Positions 6,342 to 15,090 of a stretch of DNA of 37,306 nt are shown piece by piece (the first letter of the stretch is position 1; each line of letters opens with the position of its first letter). Origin of the DNA: Bradyrhizobium sp. Ai1a-2 (GTDB taxonomy: Bacteria > Pseudomonadota > Alphaproteobacteria > Rhizobiales > Xanthobacteraceae); the NCBI RefSeq assembly GCF_000426245.1, contig NZ_AUEZ01000077.1, positions 1 through 37,306 of the forward strand, given 5' to 3'. The position numbers and the translations under genes are program-made. The notes beneath the pieces are model-generated. The model was not told where the DNA came from, ran no database searches, and saw only the letters and a program-made list of their open reading frames with translations.

Positions 6342-7700
6342 CTGCTCAATCCTGCACGTACGGCGAAGCTGCCGCGCTTTGCCATCGTGGCTGTTCTCGC
6401 CGCCGCTACCTTGGCTCTCGCCGGCTGTGACGACAGTGGCGGCAACCCTGCAAGGCAGATCGGCGCCCATCCATACTTGCCGGAGGTGCAGGAATATCTG
6501 CTGCCGCCGATCAGGATTGCGCGGCCGGTGCCGTGGGGTAGCGAAACGCCGAAGGTGGCGGAGGGATTGCAGATCCGTGCATTGGCCACGGGGTTCGAAC
6601 ATCCGCGATCGCTCTACGTGCTTCCGAACGGCGACGTGCTCGTGGTTGAAAGCAATGGCCCGAAGGCCCCGGTCTTCCGGCCCAAGGATCTCATCACCGG
6701 CTGGGTGCAATGGTTCGCCGGCGCCAAGGCGCAGGATGCAAATCGCATCACGCTGTTGCGCGACACCAATGGCGACGGCATTCCCGATGTGCGCACCGTA
6801 TTTCTCGACCACCTCAACTCGCCGTTTGGCGTTGCGCTGGTGGGCCACGATCTCTACGTCGCAAACACGGATGCAATCGTCCGGTATCCGTACGAGGACG
6901 GACAAACCAGCATCACCGCCACAGGCACCAAGCTGACCGATCTTCCCGGTGGTCCAATCGATCATCACTGGACCAAGACATTGTTGGCGAGCCCCGATGG
7001 CACGAAGCTCTATGTCGGTGTGGGCTCGAACAGCAACATCACCGAGAATGGCATCCAGGCCGAGTATGAGAGAGCAGCGATCTGGAAAATCGACCGCGCG
7101 ACCGGCGCGCATCGCATCTTCGCCAGCGGCGTGCGCAATCCCACGGGACTGCAGTGGGAGCCCGAGACCGGCAAGCTCTGGGCCATCGCCAACGAACGCG
7201 ATGAGATCGGTCCCGATCTCGTGCCGGACTATCTGACCTCGGTGCAGGACGGCGGCTTTTACGGCTGGCCTTACAGCTACTATGGCCGGCATCTCGACCC
7301 ACGCGTCGAGCCACAACGCCCCGACCTCGTGGCCAAGGCGATCGAGCCCGACTATGCCCTGAGCTCTCATGTGGCTCCACTTGGCCTCGCCATGTACACG
7401 GGCAACAACCTTCCGGCGCAGTACCATGGAGGCGCGTTCGTCGCCGAGCATGGAAGCTGGGACCGAACCCCGCTCAACGGCTACAAGGTGGTGTTCGTGC
7501 CGTTCAGCGACGGCAAGCCATCCGGTCCTGCGCAGGACGTCGTCACCGGATTCCTCAACGCGAACGATCGCGCGCACGGCAGGCCAGTTGGCCTGGCGAT
7601 CGATCGGGCGGGTGCATTGCTGATCGCCGACGATGTTGGAAACACGGTTTGGCGGGTGTCCTCCACGAACCCGGCCGCTCAACCGAAGTCAGATACATAA
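6342..7700 (+). CDS. glucose/sorbosone dehydrogenase-family lipoprotein (PQQ-type beta-propeller)
   Basis: The mature protein is clear: a lipobox LALAGC with the Cys encoded near 6426, then a soluble-GDH/sorbosone dehydrogenase beta-propeller. Motifs include GFEHPRSLYVLPNGDVLVVE, RDTNGDGIPDV, FGVAL, DGTKLYVGVGSNSN, SGVRNPTGLQWEPETGKLWAIANERDEIG, DGGFYGWPYSYYG and AEHGSWDR. These enzymes oxidise sugars or aldehydes in the periplasm using PQQ. The start is odd. The only conventional start after the previous gene's stop is GTG 6387, which would leave a signal peptide with no positive charge (AVLAAATLALAGC). A normal charged n-region (ARTAKLPRF) requires initiation upstream, at CTG 6342 (used here) or an AUA at 6333 that overlaps the UAA of the DUF2231 gene. 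The product call is firm; the first 15 residues are not. Confidence 0.88.
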   Translation: MLNPARTAKLPRFAIVAVLAAATLALAGCDDSGGNPARQIGAHPYLPEVQEYLLPPIRIARPVPWGSETPKVAEGLQIRALATGFEHPRSLYVLPNGDVLVVESNGPKAPVFRPKDLITGWVQWFAGAKAQDANRITLLRDTNGDGIPDVRTVFLDHLNSPFGVALVGHDLYVANTDAIVRYPYEDGQTSITATGTKLTDLPGGPIDHHWTKTLLASPDGTKLYVGVGSNSNITENGIQAEYERAAIWKIDRATGAHRIFASGVRNPTGLQWEPETGKLWAIANERDEIGPDLVPDYLTSVQDGGFYGWPYSYYGRHLDPRVEPQRPDLVAKAIEPDYALSSHVAPLGLAMYTGNNLPAQYHGGAFVAEHGSWDRTPLNGYKVVFVPFSDGKPSGPAQDVVTGFLNANDRAHGRPVGLAIDRAGALLIADDVGNTVWRVSSTNPAAQPKSDT

Positions 7701-7710
7701 GCCGCTCGCA

Positions 7711-7793
7711 GCGTTTCGAGCGAAGTGGACACCGGTTCGCGTGAAAGAATCCAGAGCTTCGGCTCCGATTCGATCAAAACCGAAGCCCTAGAG
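7711..7793. repeat. dispersed palindromic repeat, copy 3 (short)
   Basis: Begins GCGTTTCGAGCGAAGTGGAC, then ACCGGTTCGCGTGAAAGAAT, CAGAGCTTCGGCTCCGATTC and ends CGAAGCCCTAGAG. It is the 18001 copy in reverse with an internal deletion of the GACGTG...ACAAGAATCT part. Confidence 0.8.
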
Positions 7794-7812
7794 GAGCCCA
7801 AGGAGCGAGGCA

Positions 7813-7847
7813 GAGCCGGGCGTCGTTTGCAACGCGACGCCCGGCTC
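7813..7847 (+). terminator. strong hairpin, probable terminator after the sorbosone dehydrogenase gene
   Basis: GAGCCGGGCGTCG (7813-7825) pairs perfectly over 13 bp with CGACGCCCGGCTC (7835-7847) around a 9-nt loop. It lacks a T-run, so it may act only as a stability or pause element. The remaining sequence up to the cupin gene (7848-8114) shows no gene; a promoter must lie there but no clear one was recognised. Confidence 0.6.
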
Positions 7848-8114
7848 CGCCATCACCGGGCAACGCGTGGCCGACAACCAATCGCGGGATCGAGATCGCA
7901 CGCATTTTGCGAATTCGCACGCCTGCCTCACCTTCTCAATCCAACGTTACCCTTCGTGAGCCCGCTTGAGCGCGAGCGCGGCAAGCTCACCGATTTGTAA
8001 GCAACGTTCCCTCAATCGGACGTGAAGCGATTAAACGCCTGTTTAGTGGCTCTGCCGACCACGTCTGGCCTACGTTGAACGGGTAGCAAACTCGAAAACG
8101 TGAGTGTGATCGCC

Positions 8115-8546
8115 ATGAACAGCTCAGTCCAGGTCGTTAGTCCCGACCGCTTCGACCTTGGCACGACACAAACTCCGGGCTCGGAACGTCGTGCCGCGAT
8201 CGATCCGGCGCTCGGTATCCCTTCGGCGATGTGGGGCGGGCTCTTCGAGGTCAAGCCGGGATCACGCACCGGTATTCACCATCACGGAGAGCAGGAAACG
8301 ATCGCATTCGTCCTTTCCGGCGCCTGCGAGATCCGCTGGGGAGTCAGCGGAGAGTTCGTTGCCTACGCAAAGGCCGGCGATTTCATCCATGTTCCGGCCT
8401 TCCTGCCGCACATGGAAAGCAATCTCTCGAACGAGCGGCCGTTCCGCTGGGTGGTCGTGCGCAACACGCCGACGCCAATCGTCGTCAATCTTCCCGACGC
8501 GGTCTGGCCCGGCGCGGACGCCGTGCGGCCAACCGAGGTGATCTAA
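8115..8546 (+). CDS. single-domain cupin protein
   Basis: 143 residues from ATG 8115; an in-frame GTG at 8100 is an alternative and neither has a strong Shine-Dalgarno. One cupin barrel is present. Motif 1 is GIHHHGEQETIAFVLSG (His55, His57 and Glu61 as metal ligands) and motif 2 is AGDFIHVPAFLPHMESN (His99). The protein binds a metal and probably a small ligand, but single-domain cupins cover many activities (sensors, isomerases, dioxygenases), and nothing here tells which. It is the first gene of a plus-strand run that continues with an RpoH sigma factor 143 nt downstream. A stress-related role is possible from that neighbour only. Confidence 0.88.
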   Translation: MNSSVQVVSPDRFDLGTTQTPGSERRAAIDPALGIPSAMWGGLFEVKPGSRTGIHHHGEQETIAFVLSGACEIRWGVSGEFVAYAKAGDFIHVPAFLPHMESNLSNERPFRWVVVRNTPTPIVVNLPDAVWPGADAVRPTEVI

Positions 8547-8689
8547 GATGTGCGTTTCTGCAAAAACCGTCGCTCTCGAAAGACCGATGCGGCACCCGCC
8601 CTTAATTATCGTACGGGCTCGACACAGCTCGGGCCACGACCGGCACTCGACGCAAAGCGTCGCGCGCAACAACTGACGGAACCTTTACG

Positions 8690-9601
8690 ATGGAACAATA
8701 CTCCCTACTGGACGCGGAACAGGAACAACAATTTGCTCGCCGTTGGCACGAATTGGGCGACCAAGCTGCGCTGCATGCGCTCGTCAAGAGCCATCTCAGG
8801 CTCGCGGCCAAGGTAGCGCGCCATTATCGCGGATACGGCCTCCCGCTCGCCGATGTCATCGCCGAAGCCAATGTCGGCCTGGTCGTTGCCGCTCAGCGCT
8901 TCGAGCCGAACCGTGGCTCGCGCTTTTCGACTTACGCACTATGGTGGATCAAGGCGAGCATCCACGAATACATCCTGCGCTCCTGGTCGCTGGTCAAGAT
9001 CGGAACGACCGCCGCTCAGAAGAAGCTGTTCTTCCGCCTCAGGAGTGAGATCAGGAAGGTCTCGAACAATCGGACCACGCTCACGCCGGAGATTGCCAAT
9101 ACGGTCGCCGAGCACCTGGGCGTCACCGCTGCCGACGTGATCGAGATGGACGGTCGGCTGCGCGGCGACTTCTCCCTGAACAAGCCGATGGACGACGATG
9201 GACAAACCGCGGAATGGGAGACGATGCTGGTCGATGATTCCCCGGACGCCGAAGTGATCCTGGCGGAGCGGGATGAAACGACCCAGCAAACGAGCGCACT
9301 CTCGGCCGCGCTCAAGGTGCTGACACCGCGGGAGCGGCAGGTATTCGAGGCACGGCGCCTCACCGACAATCCGCCCACGCTCGCAGAACTCGCCAGCCGG
9401 CTGGACATTTCCCCGGAGCGCGTGCGGCAAATCGAAAACCACGCCTTTGAAAAAGTGAAGCGTGCAGCCGTCGGCTATCTGAGGACCGATCGATTGACGC
9501 CCGATGCTGTGGTGAACGTACCGCCGCCGCAACGCGAGCGCCTACCAAGGAACAAGCAGGGTCATGAAGAGATGCGCGCGGAATACGAAATGCTGAGCTA
9601 G
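8690..9601 (+). CDS. rpoH: RpoH-family RNA polymerase sigma-32 factor
   Basis: 303 residues from ATG 8690. Region 2 is well kept (LVKSHLRLAAKVARHYRGYG, LPLADVIAEANVGLVVAAQRFEP, RFSTYALWWIKASIHEYILRSWSLVKIGTT). It is followed by the RpoH box at about 109-118 (AQKKLFFRLR), which distinguishes heat-shock sigma factors from RpoD. Region 4 is at about 228-285 (LTPRERQVFEARRLTDNPPTLAELASRLDISPERVRQIENHAFEKVK). The C-terminus after about 285 is a longer, polar tail than usual. Bradyrhizobium is known to carry several rpoH genes; this one, between a cupin and a DUF2158 gene rather than in a conserved housekeeping context, looks like an additional paralogue for a particular stress. No CIRCE element was seen upstream. 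Confidence 0.93.
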   Translation: MEQYSLLDAEQEQQFARRWHELGDQAALHALVKSHLRLAAKVARHYRGYGLPLADVIAEANVGLVVAAQRFEPNRGSRFSTYALWWIKASIHEYILRSWSLVKIGTTAAQKKLFFRLRSEIRKVSNNRTTLTPEIANTVAEHLGVTAADVIEMDGRLRGDFSLNKPMDDDGQTAEWETMLVDDSPDAEVILAERDETTQQTSALSAALKVLTPRERQVFEARRLTDNPPTLAELASRLDISPERVRQIENHAFEKVKRAAVGYLRTDRLTPDAVVNVPPPQRERLPRNKQGHEEMRAEYEMLS

Positions 9602-9649
9602 TGGTGCGTTGAGATCTTCATTGTCCCTGCGAGACACGGAGGCCGTGGC

Positions 9650-9934
9650 ATGCTCGCAAAGATGAGGCGCTTCTCGATCGGTGCCGGGTTGATCCTCTCA
9701 CTCTACGCACCCTTCTTCGTTCAGGCATTTGCCGCCCCGGCTTCACAGGGCATCTCGAGCGCCGGACCTGCCACGTCCCAATTTCGGCCCGGCGATCTTG
9801 TCCGCCTGCGTTTAGGTGGGTCATTGATGACGGTGGACACAGTCAAAGACGATCAGGTCGACTGCTTCTGGACCGACGGCAGCGGCCAGACCAACAACGC
9901 GACCTTCCCCGTCCAGGTCCTCCGAAAATTCTGA
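9650..9934 (+). CDS. exported DUF2158 (YodC-like) small protein
   Basis: 94 residues from ATG 9650, supported by GGAGG 7 nt upstream. Residues 1-29 form a signal peptide (FSIGAGLILSLYAPFFVQAFA). The mature part (45-94) matches the DUF2158 / YodC family, a small beta-barrel: FRPGDLVRLRLGGSLMTVD ... VDCFWTDGSGQTNNATFPVQVL. Family members are usually cytoplasmic and of unknown function; an exported version is less common. It follows rpoH by 48 nt and may share its transcript, but the genes are not known to act together. Confidence 0.85.
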   Translation: MLAKMRRFSIGAGLILSLYAPFFVQAFAAPASQGISSAGPATSQFRPGDLVRLRLGGSLMTVDTVKDDQVDCFWTDGSGQTNNATFPVQVLRKF

Positions 9935-9976
9935 TCGCGTTGCGTCCATGATGGGCACCGCGAAGAGCGATCAGAG

Positions 9977-10516
9977 CTAGCGCACGTCCGGTCGCGGGTC
10001 AGGAACGAAGCTCTCGCGGTTCGGCATCTTGATGGCGGCGAGCCTATTGGCGTCGAGCACAGCGTCCGGCGGAACGAGGCCGTTGAGATGGAGGATGTAG
10101 GCGGAGACCGCATAGACATCCTCGTCGCTCAGCGACTGCGGCGCGTTCTGCGGCATGGCGCGGCGGATATAATCGAACAATGTCGGCGCATAAGGCCAGT
10201 AGCTGCCGACGGTGCGCACCGGCTTTGCGCTCGCAAGCGTGCCCTGCCCGCCGGCCAGGCGGTCGCCGACACCGCCCTGCCCGTCGGCGCCGTGGCAGGC
10301 GGCGCATTGTTCGCTGAAGACCACGCGGCCGCGCTCGACGCTGCCACTGCCCGGCGGCAGGTTCGATCCGTCATGGCCGATGTCGATGTCCCAGCCCTTG
10401 ATTTCCGCCGGCGTCGCCGCCCGTCCGATATGAAAGCGCTCCTCGGCCTGCGCGGCAACGCCGAGCCCGCCGATGACAGCGGCGAGCAGCGCGACATGCG
10501 ACCTACGCCAGCGCAT
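9977..10516 (-). CDS. soxD: SoxD-like c-type cytochrome subunit of sulfite/sulfur dehydrogenase
   Basis: 179 residues from ATG 10516, with GGAGGTG upstream; the start overlaps the end of soxC by 14 nt, so the subunits are translationally coupled. A signal peptide (1-24, ending VAAQAEE) directs it to the periplasm. One c-type heme site is present, CAACH at 71-75, with Met121 (RRAMPQNAP) as the likely distal ligand. The segment before the heme (GWDIDIGHDGSNLPPGSGSVERG) is typical of SoxD. It is shorter than the diheme SoxD of Paracoccus (about 380 residues), having only the monoheme domain. It should accept electrons from the Mo centre of SoxC and pass them to other cytochromes c. Confidence 0.85.
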   Translation of the reverse strand: MRWRRSHVALLAAVIGGLGVAAQAEERFHIGRAATPAEIKGWDIDIGHDGSNLPPGSGSVERGRVVFSEQCAACHGADGQGGVGDRLAGGQGTLASAKPVRTVGSYWPYAPTLFDYIRRAMPQNAPQSLSDEDVYAVSAYILHLNGLVPPDAVLDANRLAAIKMPNRESFVPDPRPDVR

Positions 10517-11786
10517 TGCTCACCTCCCCATTGGCGGTGATGCGCCACGGCCAGATCGCGTTGTTGTGGTAGAAATGATTGACGCCGCGAACCGCGAGCA
10601 GTTCGGCGAGCGTCGGCTGCACATAATCAGTCTCGTCGATTGCGCGGCTCTGGATCACGGCGGGAGTGCCGTCCCACTGCCACGGCAGCCGGAAGCGGGT
10701 GAGCGCACGGGTCAGGACCGGCTCCTGAAGTCTAGCCACCTGCCAGCTCTTGCCGTCGTCGAGCGAGACCTCGACGCGCTTGATCTTGCCGCGTCCGCTC
10801 CAGGCGATGCCGGAAATCTCGTGGAAGCCGGACCCGCTCAGTTTCTGTCCGCCCGAGGGACGCAGGATGATCGACTTCGCTTCCATGGTGAAGGTGAACT
10901 CGCGCGCGGTGCCATCGGGCATCAGGTCGGTATATTTGGACGTCTCCTCGCGCGTATAGTCGGGCTCGGCCACCGCCTTGAGCCGCCGCAGCCATTTGAT
11001 GTTCATGTTGCCCTCGAAGCCCGGCAGCAAGAGGCGCAGCGGGTAACCTTGCTGGGGACGCAGCCGCTCGCCGTTCTGGCTGTAGACCAGCATGGCATCG
11101 TCGAGGCATTTCTCGACCGGGATCGAGCGCGTCATCGCCGCAGCATCCGCGCCTTCGGCCACGAGCCACTTTGCTTCCTTCTGGAGGCCGGCTTCGTTCA
11201 AGACGTCCTTCAGCATCACGCCGGTCCATTCGGCGCAGCTCACGAGGCCGACGAGGTCGGACGCGGTCTTGCCATAGGGCTTGGAGTAGACCGGATTGCC
11301 GGAGCATTCGATGAAATGAATCCGCGATTGCGACGGGAAGCGGCGGATGTCGTCCATCGTGAAGATTAGCGGACGATCGACCAGGCCGTGCAGCATCAGC
11401 CTGTGCTGCGCCGGATCGATGGTGGGCACACCGCCGTGATGGCGTTCGTAGAACAGCCCGTTCGGCGTGATGATGCCGTCAAGCTCCTGCAGTGGAGTGC
11501 GGCCGGAGGCGGAAATGTATTGCGGCAGCGTCTTGGAGATATTCTTGACGACGCCCTTCTCATAGACCGACGGTGTGCCATAGGGCTGATCGCCCATCGG
11601 TGCGCCCGGCGCCTTCATCCATTCGGGAACGTTGGGTGGAAGGTTGCTGTTATCGACGGTGGCCGCATCCGCCAGCGCGGCTGGTGCCGCGCCGAGCGCG
11701 GCTCCGCCTGCGACCGCGGCGCCGGCCTGGAGAAAATGCCGGCGCGATGGTCGTCGTTCGCGGTTGGCGGTTGCTTGCTCGCTCAT
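10503..11786 (-). CDS. soxC: SoxC-like molybdenum sulfite dehydrogenase catalytic subunit
   Basis: 427 residues from ATG 11786 (AAGGGA upstream). The N-terminus has a Tat signal (SRRHFLQAGAAVAGGAALG), as expected for a cofactor-loaded periplasmic enzyme. The sulfite-oxidase fold follows. Cys161 in HFIECSGNP is the molybdenum ligand, and the dimerisation domain covers about 300-427 (ISGIAWSGRGKIKRVEVSLDDGKSWQ). It forms a pair with the SoxD-like cytochrome just downstream. None of soxXYZAB is in the window, so the pair may act as a sulfite dehydrogenase or a stand-alone sulfane dehydrogenase. SorAB is an alternative name for such pairs; the long Tat N-terminus and the SoxD-type cytochrome favour SoxCD. 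Confidence 0.88.
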   Translation of the reverse strand: MSEQATANRERRPSRRHFLQAGAAVAGGAALGAAPAALADAATVDNSNLPPNVPEWMKAPGAPMGDQPYGTPSVYEKGVVKNISKTLPQYISASGRTPLQELDGIITPNGLFYERHHGGVPTIDPAQHRLMLHGLVDRPLIFTMDDIRRFPSQSRIHFIECSGNPVYSKPYGKTASDLVGLVSCAEWTGVMLKDVLNEAGLQKEAKWLVAEGADAAAMTRSIPVEKCLDDAMLVYSQNGERLRPQQGYPLRLLLPGFEGNMNIKWLRRLKAVAEPDYTREETSKYTDLMPDGTAREFTFTMEAKSIILRPSGGQKLSGSGFHEISGIAWSGRGKIKRVEVSLDDGKSWQVARLQEPVLTRALTRFRLPWQWDGTPAVIQSRAIDETDYVQPTLAELLAVRGVNHFYHNNAIWPWRITANGEVSNALA

Positions 11787-11967
11787 TGACGCTTTCCCTT
11801 GACGCACTCGTTGATCGATCCCAGGCTATACCAACGCTAAGCACGCGCCTTCACATGTGCAAATCGCCCGGGCGTCATGTCGCCGATGCAGCGCGTTACG
11901 GAAAATTCCGATCGGGCATCGGCGCTGCCTTGGGTGAATTTGCTCCGGACCGAATCGTTCCGCCGCG

Positions 11968-13455
11968 TCAGCGGCGATCGCTCATCCGCAGACGGCTGTG
12001 CGTGCGGCCATAGGCGGCATAGATCACAAGGCCGATCACGAGCCACACCGCGAGCCGGATCCAGGTGTCCATCGGCAAGCTGAGCATCAGGATGAGCGAG
12101 GTTGCGGCCGCCGCCGGCCCCACGAGCCAGATCGCCGGCGCGCGGAACGGACGCGGCAGCTCCGGATCGACGACGCGCAGCACCATCGTGCCGATAGAGA
12201 CCACGGCAAACGCGAACAACGTGCCGATGCTGACGAGCTCGCCGACCAGCCCGATCGGCAGCACCCCGCCGAGAAGGGCACACACGATGCCGGAACCAAT
12301 GGTGGCGACATGAGGCGTCCGGAAACGCGGATGGATATTTGCGATCGCCGGCGGCAGCAATCCATCATGCGCCATAGCGCGGAAAATCCGGGGCTGCGCC
12401 AGCAGCATCACCAGTATCACCGAGGTCAGGCCGAACAGGATGCCGAGCTTGATGACCGGCGACAGCCAGCCGACGCCGGCCGCATCGATTCCGACCGCGA
12501 TCGGGTCAGGAACGTTCAGCCGGTCGAACGGCACGATCCCCGTCAGCACGAAGCCGACGGCGACATAAAGCGCCGCGCAGATCACGAGCGAGCCGAGAAT
12601 GCCGATCGGCATGTCGCGCTCCGGCGACTTCGCCTCCTGCGCGGCAGTCGAGACCGCGTCGAAACCGATATAGGCAAAGAACACCACCGCCGCGCCACGG
12701 AACACGCCGGACCAGCCGTAGACGCCGACGCCCGCATTCGGCGGAATGAAGGCCCCTTCGGGATTGCTCGCGGTGACCCAGTTCGCGGTCGTGAACGAGG
12801 AGATCGTGCAGGCGATGAAGAGCAGGATGACGATCAGCTTCACCGCGACGATGAAATTGTTGAAGCGCGCCGACTCCCTGATCCCGGCCACCAGCAGCGC
12901 CGTGATGAAGACGATGATGAGCATCGCCGGCACGTTGAAGATCGCGCCCGTCGACGACCAACCATGCGTGGCCGCGTCATAGCTCAGCGGCGCGGACGCG
13001 AGCTCCGGCGGGATCGCAAGCCCAAAATCTTTGGCGAAGCTGACGGCATAGCCCGACCACCCGATCGAGACCGCGACGGCGCCGACGGCATATTCGAGGA
13101 TCAGGTCCCAGCCGATGATCCACGCCACGAACTCGCCCAGCGTCGCATAGGCGAAAGTATAGGCGCTGCCGCAGACCGGGACGGTCGACGACATCTCCGC
13201 ATAGCAGAGACCCGCGAAGGCGCAGGCGATCGCGCCGAGCACGAAGGAAAGCGTCACCGCCGGTCCCGCATTCGCCGCCGCGGCGTGTCCGGTCAGGACG
13301 AAGATGCCGGCGCCGATGACGCCGCCGATGCCGAGCGCGACGAGATTGAGTGCCGATAGCGAGCGCCGGAACGGCGAGGCTCGTGCATCGCCTTCCTCCC
13401 CCGCCGCCTCCTGCAGCAGGTCGACTGCGGGTTTCCTCGCCCAGATGTCTGCCAA
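11968..13455 (-). CDS. APC-superfamily amino acid permease
   Basis: 495 residues from TTG 13455, supported by AGGAGG 6 nt upstream. About 12 membrane helices are visible. The N-terminal signature LVALGIGGVIGAGIFVLTGHAAA is the unwound TM1 substrate site of the amino acid-polyamine-organocation superfamily, and FFAYIGFDAVSTAAQEAKSPERDMPIGILGS is the TM6 region. It resembles the cationic amino acid transporter (CAT/YfnA-like) branch. Substrate cannot be read from the sequence. It stands alone: 181 nt separate it from soxC downstream and 94 nt from the P450 upstream, all on the minus strand. Its stop is at 11968-11970. Confidence 0.9.
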   Translation of the reverse strand: MADIWARKPAVDLLQEAAGEEGDARASPFRRSLSALNLVALGIGGVIGAGIFVLTGHAAAANAGPAVTLSFVLGAIACAFAGLCYAEMSSTVPVCGSAYTFAYATLGEFVAWIIGWDLILEYAVGAVAVSIGWSGYAVSFAKDFGLAIPPELASAPLSYDAATHGWSSTGAIFNVPAMLIIVFITALLVAGIRESARFNNFIVAVKLIVILLFIACTISSFTTANWVTASNPEGAFIPPNAGVGVYGWSGVFRGAAVVFFAYIGFDAVSTAAQEAKSPERDMPIGILGSLVICAALYVAVGFVLTGIVPFDRLNVPDPIAVGIDAAGVGWLSPVIKLGILFGLTSVILVMLLAQPRIFRAMAHDGLLPPAIANIHPRFRTPHVATIGSGIVCALLGGVLPIGLVGELVSIGTLFAFAVVSIGTMVLRVVDPELPRPFRAPAIWLVGPAAAATSLILMLSLPMDTWIRLAVWLVIGLVIYAAYGRTHSRLRMSDRR

Positions 13456-13549
13456 GAACCGCCTCCTCGCGACTTCGACCCGGCGGCCGGTCGCGCAAGG
13501 CTAGCACGGTCTTAATATTGCTTGCGACAATCGCCGCGGATCGCGCCGC

Positions 13550-14758
13550 TCACGCATTCGGCACCACGGGGAGCTTCTCGATCATCCGTATCCCGGGCCG
13601 GCGTCGCCAATGGATCTCAGTTGGCTGAACCGCAAGCTGAAGCTTTGGCCAGCGGGTGAACAGCGCCTTCAGCGCGCAGATCCCTTCGATCCGTGCCAGT
13701 TGGTGACCGAGGCAGAAATGGATGCCCGTGCCGAAGGAGATGTGGCGGTTCGGACGGCGCTCGAGGTCCATTTGCTCGGGTTGCGGGTGCGCTGCGGGAT
13801 CGAAATTGGCCGCCACGATCATGGCCATCACCCGATCGTTCTTCTTCAAGGCAACGCCGCCGAGCTCGATATCGTGCCGCACATAGCGCGGCTTCGAGAA
13901 CTGCACCGGCGAGACGAAGCGGAGGAATTCCTCGACCGCCAGGCTCGCGCGGTTCCAGTCCGCCTCGAGCCAGTTGCGTGTTTCGGGGTTCTTCAGCAGC
14001 TCGAACACCGATCCGCTGATCAGATGCGTCGTGGTCTCGGAACCCGCGCCGAGCAACAGCATCACCATCGACACCATTTCGTCCGGCGTGATGCGGCCGC
14101 CTTCTTTCTCCACCTGCACCAGTTCGGCAATGAGCCCCTCGCCGCCCTCTTTGCGCGCAGCCTGCAGCCGCTCCTCCAGATAGCGTCGCATCTTCCCCAA
14201 CATGAACAGCATCCGCACGAAGCCGAAGGAGCTGGTAATCTGCCCCATCGCATTCGCCCAACCGATGAATTTCGGCCGGTCGGCCGCCGGCAGGCCGAGA
14301 AGCTCGCAGATGACGGAGAGCGGCAGGATGCGCGCATAGCGCTGCACCAGATCGGCCGGTTTGCCCAATGCGAACAGTTCGTCCGCAAGGCCGTCCGCGA
14401 TCGCACGGATGTGCGGCTCCATCTCGAGCACCGCGCGACGGCGGAACGCCTCGTCGACGATGCCGCGCAGCCGGCTGTGATCCGGCTCGTCCTTCGTCAA
14501 CATACTGTTGGCGATCGTTGCGATGGATTTCGGCATCCACCATTGCAGCCCTGCCAGCGCCCCGTCCTCCTTGCGCAGCGTGAAGGTGGAGGAATCCTTC
14601 AGCATCTGTGCAGTGGTCTCATAGGTCGTGGTGACCCAGACCTTCCCCACGATCGGAAATCGCGTGGCAACCACAGGCGCGCTGGCTCGCAGCGCCGCAA
14701 CAGCGGTCGCGGGATCGCGGAAAAATTCTTCGCTGGAAAAATCGATGCGTGTTGCCAT
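13550..14758 (-). CDS. cytochrome P450
   Basis: 402 residues from ATG 14758 (GGAGGGG 5 nt upstream). All class I bacterial P450 hallmarks are present: the I-helix oxygen-binding groove GAGSETT (237-243), the K-helix E277-x-x-R280, and the heme loop FGTGIHFCLGHQLAR with Cys349 as thiolate ligand. No membrane anchor, so it is soluble and needs a separate ferredoxin and reductase, neither of which is encoded nearby. The substrate is unknown; no biosynthetic partners flank it. The CYP family cannot be assigned without an identity search. Confidence 0.93.
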   Translation of the reverse strand: MATRIDFSSEEFFRDPATAVAALRASAPVVATRFPIVGKVWVTTTYETTAQMLKDSSTFTLRKEDGALAGLQWWMPKSIATIANSMLTKDEPDHSRLRGIVDEAFRRRAVLEMEPHIRAIADGLADELFALGKPADLVQRYARILPLSVICELLGLPAADRPKFIGWANAMGQITSSFGFVRMLFMLGKMRRYLEERLQAARKEGGEGLIAELVQVEKEGGRITPDEMVSMVMLLLGAGSETTTHLISGSVFELLKNPETRNWLEADWNRASLAVEEFLRFVSPVQFSKPRYVRHDIELGGVALKKNDRVMAMIVAANFDPAAHPQPEQMDLERRPNRHISFGTGIHFCLGHQLARIEGICALKALFTRWPKLQLAVQPTEIHWRRRPGIRMIEKLPVVPNA

Positions 14759-15090
14759 CGGTCCCCTCCACCGTGCCGGTCAAAGTGGTGCGGCGCGCGC
14801 CAAGCGCAAGCCGCGATCGAATGGTTGACGGCGCAGCCGCCGGTATCGTGTTCTGCCGAAATGGTAAATCGATCGTTAACCAGACCTCACGAGGCGCTGG
14901 ACCAAGTTCCAAGGAAGAAACCTGATTTTCCCGCGCAATTTGCTCCGCCGGCCGTCACTCACGAAGCAACCTCTTACCCGGATGATGCGGATTTAGCGAA
15001 CCTGAAGCAGCTTCGGCTTAACCCTTTGTCCAGCCCCGCTTCCCATATTGAGAGCCCAGCTCAATTTGCCAATATCCCGGGTCCGGAACT
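14759..15090. other. 332-nt divergent intergenic region, nothing firm
   Basis: Lies between the divergent P450 and HerA genes, so it should hold promoters for both. It contains GGTAAATCGATCGTTAACC near 14861 (AT-rich, partly palindromic) and otherwise no clear dyad, terminator or RNA. A 77-codon open frame on the plus strand from ATG 14861 has no Shine-Dalgarno and no family resemblance, so it is not called. Confidence 0.5.

Noticed and set aside
7725..8000. 91-codon plus-strand frame after the sorbosone dehydrogenase gene
   Set aside because: Starts within a palindromic repeat and runs through a hairpin; no domain and no Shine-Dalgarno.
11998..13359. 453-codon plus-strand frame across the permease gene
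   Set aside because: Antisense to a clear 12-helix permease; its composition (Arg/Asp/His-rich) is that of a mirrored membrane-protein gene.
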